A stretch of 7,640 nt of DNA, from positions 1-7,640 of the forward strand of contig JAANXI010000101.1 of assembly GCA_018263365.1 (NCBI GenBank). Reading direction: 5' to 3'. The DNA is from Fidelibacterota bacterium. GTDB taxonomy: Bacteria > Fidelibacterota > JAANXI01. The notes beneath the pieces are model-generated. The model ran no database searches. It saw only the letters and a program-made list of their open reading frames with translations, and was not told the origin of the DNA. Each line of letters begins with the position of its first letter. Positions within the stretch are counted from its first letter, which is position 1. The position numbers were made by a program, and so were the translations under genes. Shown here one piece after another: positions 5,620 to 7,640 of the stretch.

Positions 5620-6747
5620 ATGACTAATATCCGACAATCTTACAAAGTGTGCGGCTTTTTGTTTTTTGCCATGGTTCCTTTTCTGCTCACCACGTGCGGC
5701 TCTTCTGCCAAAGTAGCCCGCTCCGAACCGGAAGTAAATGAAATCACACAAAAAGCCAGTCAGGGTGACAAAACATCAGTGCAATCCCTGATTGAAACCT
5801 ATCGTTCCAAAGATGTCGAGACGAATGTACGTCTTGCAGCGCTCAGGGGTCTGGCGGAAAGCCAGGACCCGGCGGCACTCCAGGCTATGCAGGATGTTCT
5901 TGGAGAATTGCGGGCTGTTGACCTTCGGCTGTATGTCGAAACTGCCAAGGTGTTAGGACGAACGGGCAACCAATCTAACGCCGCAGCGTTGGTGAACGCA
6001 TTCGATCAGAGCCGAAAAAAATGGTCGGAACTGCGAAATACACTCGTATCCGGTATTGAACAAACCGCATCCCCACAGATGATTGTGCCGCTCATCGAAG
6101 CCTATGAGGCGGCAAAGCAGGATTATATCGCATTTGAAGAGAGTATGACCAAGGCCTTGGGGCAATTTGACGATGACCAGGTCGTTCCCATTCTTATGGT
6201 TGTGGCCCAGGATAAAGAGCTTCCATTGAACATTCGAAATAAAGCGATCGATATGCTGGCAGATAAGGAGAATCCAGCTATTGCCGATCTTTTTGTGCAA
6301 ATGTTGCAAGATCCCCGGACGCAGATTCAGATGCGGGACTTTGCGTTGAATGCATCAAATGAAGTGAACAATGCCGACCTGTTAGTCGCACTCATCGAGA
6401 GTTACAATACCGGTCAGCAGCAGTATTTTGCTCTGCTGGATGCCCTGACACGGGCGATGCAAAAATTTACCGATCCACAACTCAAGCCAGCGCTGTCCGA
6501 AATTGCGGCCAATAGGGAGTTACCCAATAACGTTCGCAAACAGGCGATTGCTGCCATCGGAGAATACGATGATCCGGCGCTGTATGAAAATTTGATCACC
6601 CTGATGCAGGACCCGGAAAATTATTTCTTCTACGAACAAATTTATGCGATTATTCACCGGCAAGGCACTACCGAGCAACTGGAGCGACTTCGCAGAGCCA
6701 CTTACGAAGCCCACACGACCCAACAGGAGCGTTGGCGCAATGAATAA
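5620..6747 (+). CDS. HEAT-like helical-repeat lipoprotein
   Basis: A 375-aa predicted lipoprotein of unknown function. Residues 1-25 form a signal peptide with lipobox LLTTC and lipidated C26; Thr at -1 is less common than Gly/Ala/Ser. The mature protein is almost wholly alpha-helical, with HEAT-like pairs such as NVRLAALRGLAE (69-80), NIRNKAIDMLAD (204-215) and NVRKQAIAAIGE (304-315). Two modules repeat with an exact 100-residue period: LIEAY 158-162 and LIESY 258-262, ELP 200-202 and 300-302, QDP 230-232 and 330-332. A weaker third copy starts at LIETY 57-61. Such solenoids usually act as protein-binding scaffolds, so a periplasmic adaptor role is inferred. No catalytic motif is seen. The start is set by the signal peptide; only a weak TAGG precedes it. 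The stop overlaps the next start by 8 bp. Confidence 0.85.
   Translation: MTNIRQSYKVCGFLFFAMVPFLLTTCGSSAKVARSEPEVNEITQKASQGDKTSVQSLIETYRSKDVETNVRLAALRGLAESQDPAALQAMQDVLGELRAVDLRLYVETAKVLGRTGNQSNAAALVNAFDQSRKKWSELRNTLVSGIEQTASPQMIVPLIEAYEAAKQDYIAFEESMTKALGQFDDDQVVPILMVVAQDKELPLNIRNKAIDMLADKENPAIADLFVQMLQDPRTQIQMRDFALNASNEVNNADLLVALIESYNTGQQQYFALLDALTRAMQKFTDPQLKPALSEIAANRELPNNVRKQAIAAIGEYDDPALYENLITLMQDPENYFFYEQIYAIIHRQGTTEQLERLRRATYEAHTTQQERWRNE
6067..6666 (+). repeat. Two tandem 100-codon modules within the HEAT-like gene
   Basis: Residues 150-232 align without gaps to 250-332 at a constant offset of 100, with 28 identical positions of 83 by hand count. Shared landmarks are LIE-Y, Q-Y-A, F-D-Q--P, ELP-N-R, PA and QDP. 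The constant offset points to an ancient in-frame duplication of about 300 bp followed by divergence. Confidence 0.7.
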
Positions 6748-7579
6748 AATCGGTATCCTACTTGTATCCGCAACACTGTTATTGGCTTCCTGCTCGACCA
6801 TTTCAGGGCTTTTCAGTGGCGGCGACGAAACGGAAACTGATCAGCAGGCGGTCCAAGAAACCCGGCAACCTTCTCAACAGGATGCTACCCGCTCAACTGC
6901 CAGGGATACTTCCCAGCGAGTGCAAACGGCATCCAGGACACAACTATCTAGTGAAAAATCCAGCAGGCAGTTTTATCAATTGGAACAGGACCTCGACAGT
7001 CTGAAAAAAGAAATGCGCACTATGCGCCGGTATATTAGAAATACAGATTCGGATATCTCCCCGTTCCTGCTGCAGAAAGAACTGCAAAAAGTGCTCTCGA
7101 TGCCGGAAGTCACCCATGAAATTGAACTTGTAAACGGTACGACCGTCCGCGGGAAAATTATCCGTGAAACGGTGGATGAGCTTGTTGTTCAGACCCAAAT
7201 CGGTCATTTAACGCTGAACCGGAATCTTGTGGAGGATACACGCAGAGCTAAACCAGCCAAGGCTAAAGTCGTGCTCGACGGCCCGATTGAAGAGGAGACT
7301 CATGAAGGAAAACGGGTTTACCGGGGCCATGTGAAAAATACCGGGTTGCGGCGCGCCGACTTTGTCAGGATTGTATTTGAGTTGTCCAATCCGTCGGCGC
7401 GAACTGTCGCTACTGATTCGGCGTTCGTCGATGGTTCCACGCACATGTTTAACACGTCAGTTCTCTCGGATACGTCTATTGAACCGGGTGAATCCGCCAG
7501 TTTCGTTTGTACCGTGTTTACGCCCCCGGATACGAAAATCAGTTATTATACGTATGAGATCCACTGGACAGAAGAATAG
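6740..7579 (+). CDS. Lipoprotein with coiled coil, Sm-like barrel and FxLYD-like domain
   Basis: A 279-aa predicted lipoprotein, function unknown. Signal peptide MNKIGILLVSATLLLASC has a good lipobox (LASC, lipidated C18). Residues 19-75 are a Gln/Thr/Ser-rich, probably disordered tether. Residues 77-100 (starting QFYQLEQDLDSLKKEMRTM) suit a short coiled coil. Residues about 125-167 match the small Sm/SH3-like barrel pattern: IELVNGTTVRGKIIRE, then ELVVQTQIGHLTLNRN. Residues about 188-276 resemble an FxLYD-type Ig-like domain: YRGHVKNTGLRRADFVRIVF, then SAFVDGS and IEPGESASF. The start is fixed by the lipobox and by AGGAG at 6725-6729, ten bases upstream. The ATG lies inside the end of the HEAT-like gene, which implies translational coupling and a shared process. 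An upstream in-frame start at 6644 would bury the signal peptide and is rejected. Confidence 0.85.
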   Translation: MNKIGILLVSATLLLASCSTISGLFSGGDETETDQQAVQETRQPSQQDATRSTARDTSQRVQTASRTQLSSEKSSRQFYQLEQDLDSLKKEMRTMRRYIRNTDSDISPFLLQKELQKVLSMPEVTHEIELVNGTTVRGKIIRETVDELVVQTQIGHLTLNRNLVEDTRRAKPAKAKVVLDGPIEEETHEGKRVYRGHVKNTGLRRADFVRIVFELSNPSARTVATDSAFVDGSTHMFNTSVLSDTSIEPGESASFVCTVFTPPDTKISYYTYEIHWTEE

Positions 7580-7589
7580 TATTTTTTTC

Positions 7590-7640
7590 TCAATTGAGGT
7601 CCTTCCACCGGGCCAGAATGACATCAATATTTTTTCTCCT
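7590..7640 (-). CDS. Possible C-terminal end of a convergent gene
   Basis: Reading leftward from the window edge, one minus-strand frame gives RRKNIDVILARWKDLN and stops at TGA (7590-7592), 10 bases from the end of the plus-strand lipoprotein gene. The composition is protein-like and a convergent arrangement would be natural, but 16 residues cannot identify a family. On the plus strand the same stretch contains an ATG at 7618 (MTSIFFL...) that could equally be a gene start. Confidence 0.25.
   Translation of the reverse strand, partial: RRKNIDVILARWKDLN

Overview
The window reads as chromosome of a Gram-negative, two-membrane bacterium, most likely a member of the FCB group (Bacteroidota / Calditrichota / Marinimicrobia / KSB1-like). 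The envelope gene content shows two membranes: a lipid A pathway hydrolase, an MlaE-type lipid-transport permease, two lipoproteins and a giant outer-membrane barrel protein. The combination of a periplasmic metallopeptidase, a TolB-like propeller and an Omp85-like barrel in one chain is, from general knowledge, typical of FCB and related genomes. Shine-Dalgarno signals are weak or absent at several genes. The lineage is inferred; there is no rRNA marker.

Minus-strand block (right to left): a 1059-aa signal-peptide protein (4465 to 1286) with an HELVH metallopeptidase domain, six WD40-like propeller repeats and a C-terminal surface-antigen barrel; a 112-bp spacer holding a strong hairpin; an MlaE-family permease (1173 to 391); a 333-bp non-coding stretch; and the first 19 codons of radA, whose start is at 57 and which runs off the left edge. 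The 333-bp stretch contains a MITE-like element bounded by a perfect 21-bp inverted repeat (136-156 / 369-389), carrying the dispersed 'TCATCCTGAAC..GTCGAAGGGTC' repeat, and a second strong hairpin with a T tract (84-120).

Plus-strand block: a divergent intergenic region (4466-4771) with an 18-bp palindrome and an AGGAGG-preceded mini-ORF; an LpxH-like UDP-2,3-diacylglucosamine pyrophosphatase (4772-5545); then two lipoproteins whose genes overlap by 8 bp, a HEAT-like helical-repeat lipoprotein (5620-6747) and a lipoprotein with a coiled coil, an Sm-like barrel and an FxLYD-like domain (6740-7579). A possible convergent minus-strand gene end lies at the right edge.

Together the genes form a cell-envelope neighbourhood: lipid A synthesis, inner-to-outer membrane lipid trafficking, and outer-membrane or periplasmic scaffold proteins. 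No classical defence system, CRISPR array, tRNA or rRNA was seen. The most unusual items are the three-part outer-membrane protein, the inverted-repeat element between mlaE and radA, and the pair of unnamed lipoproteins.
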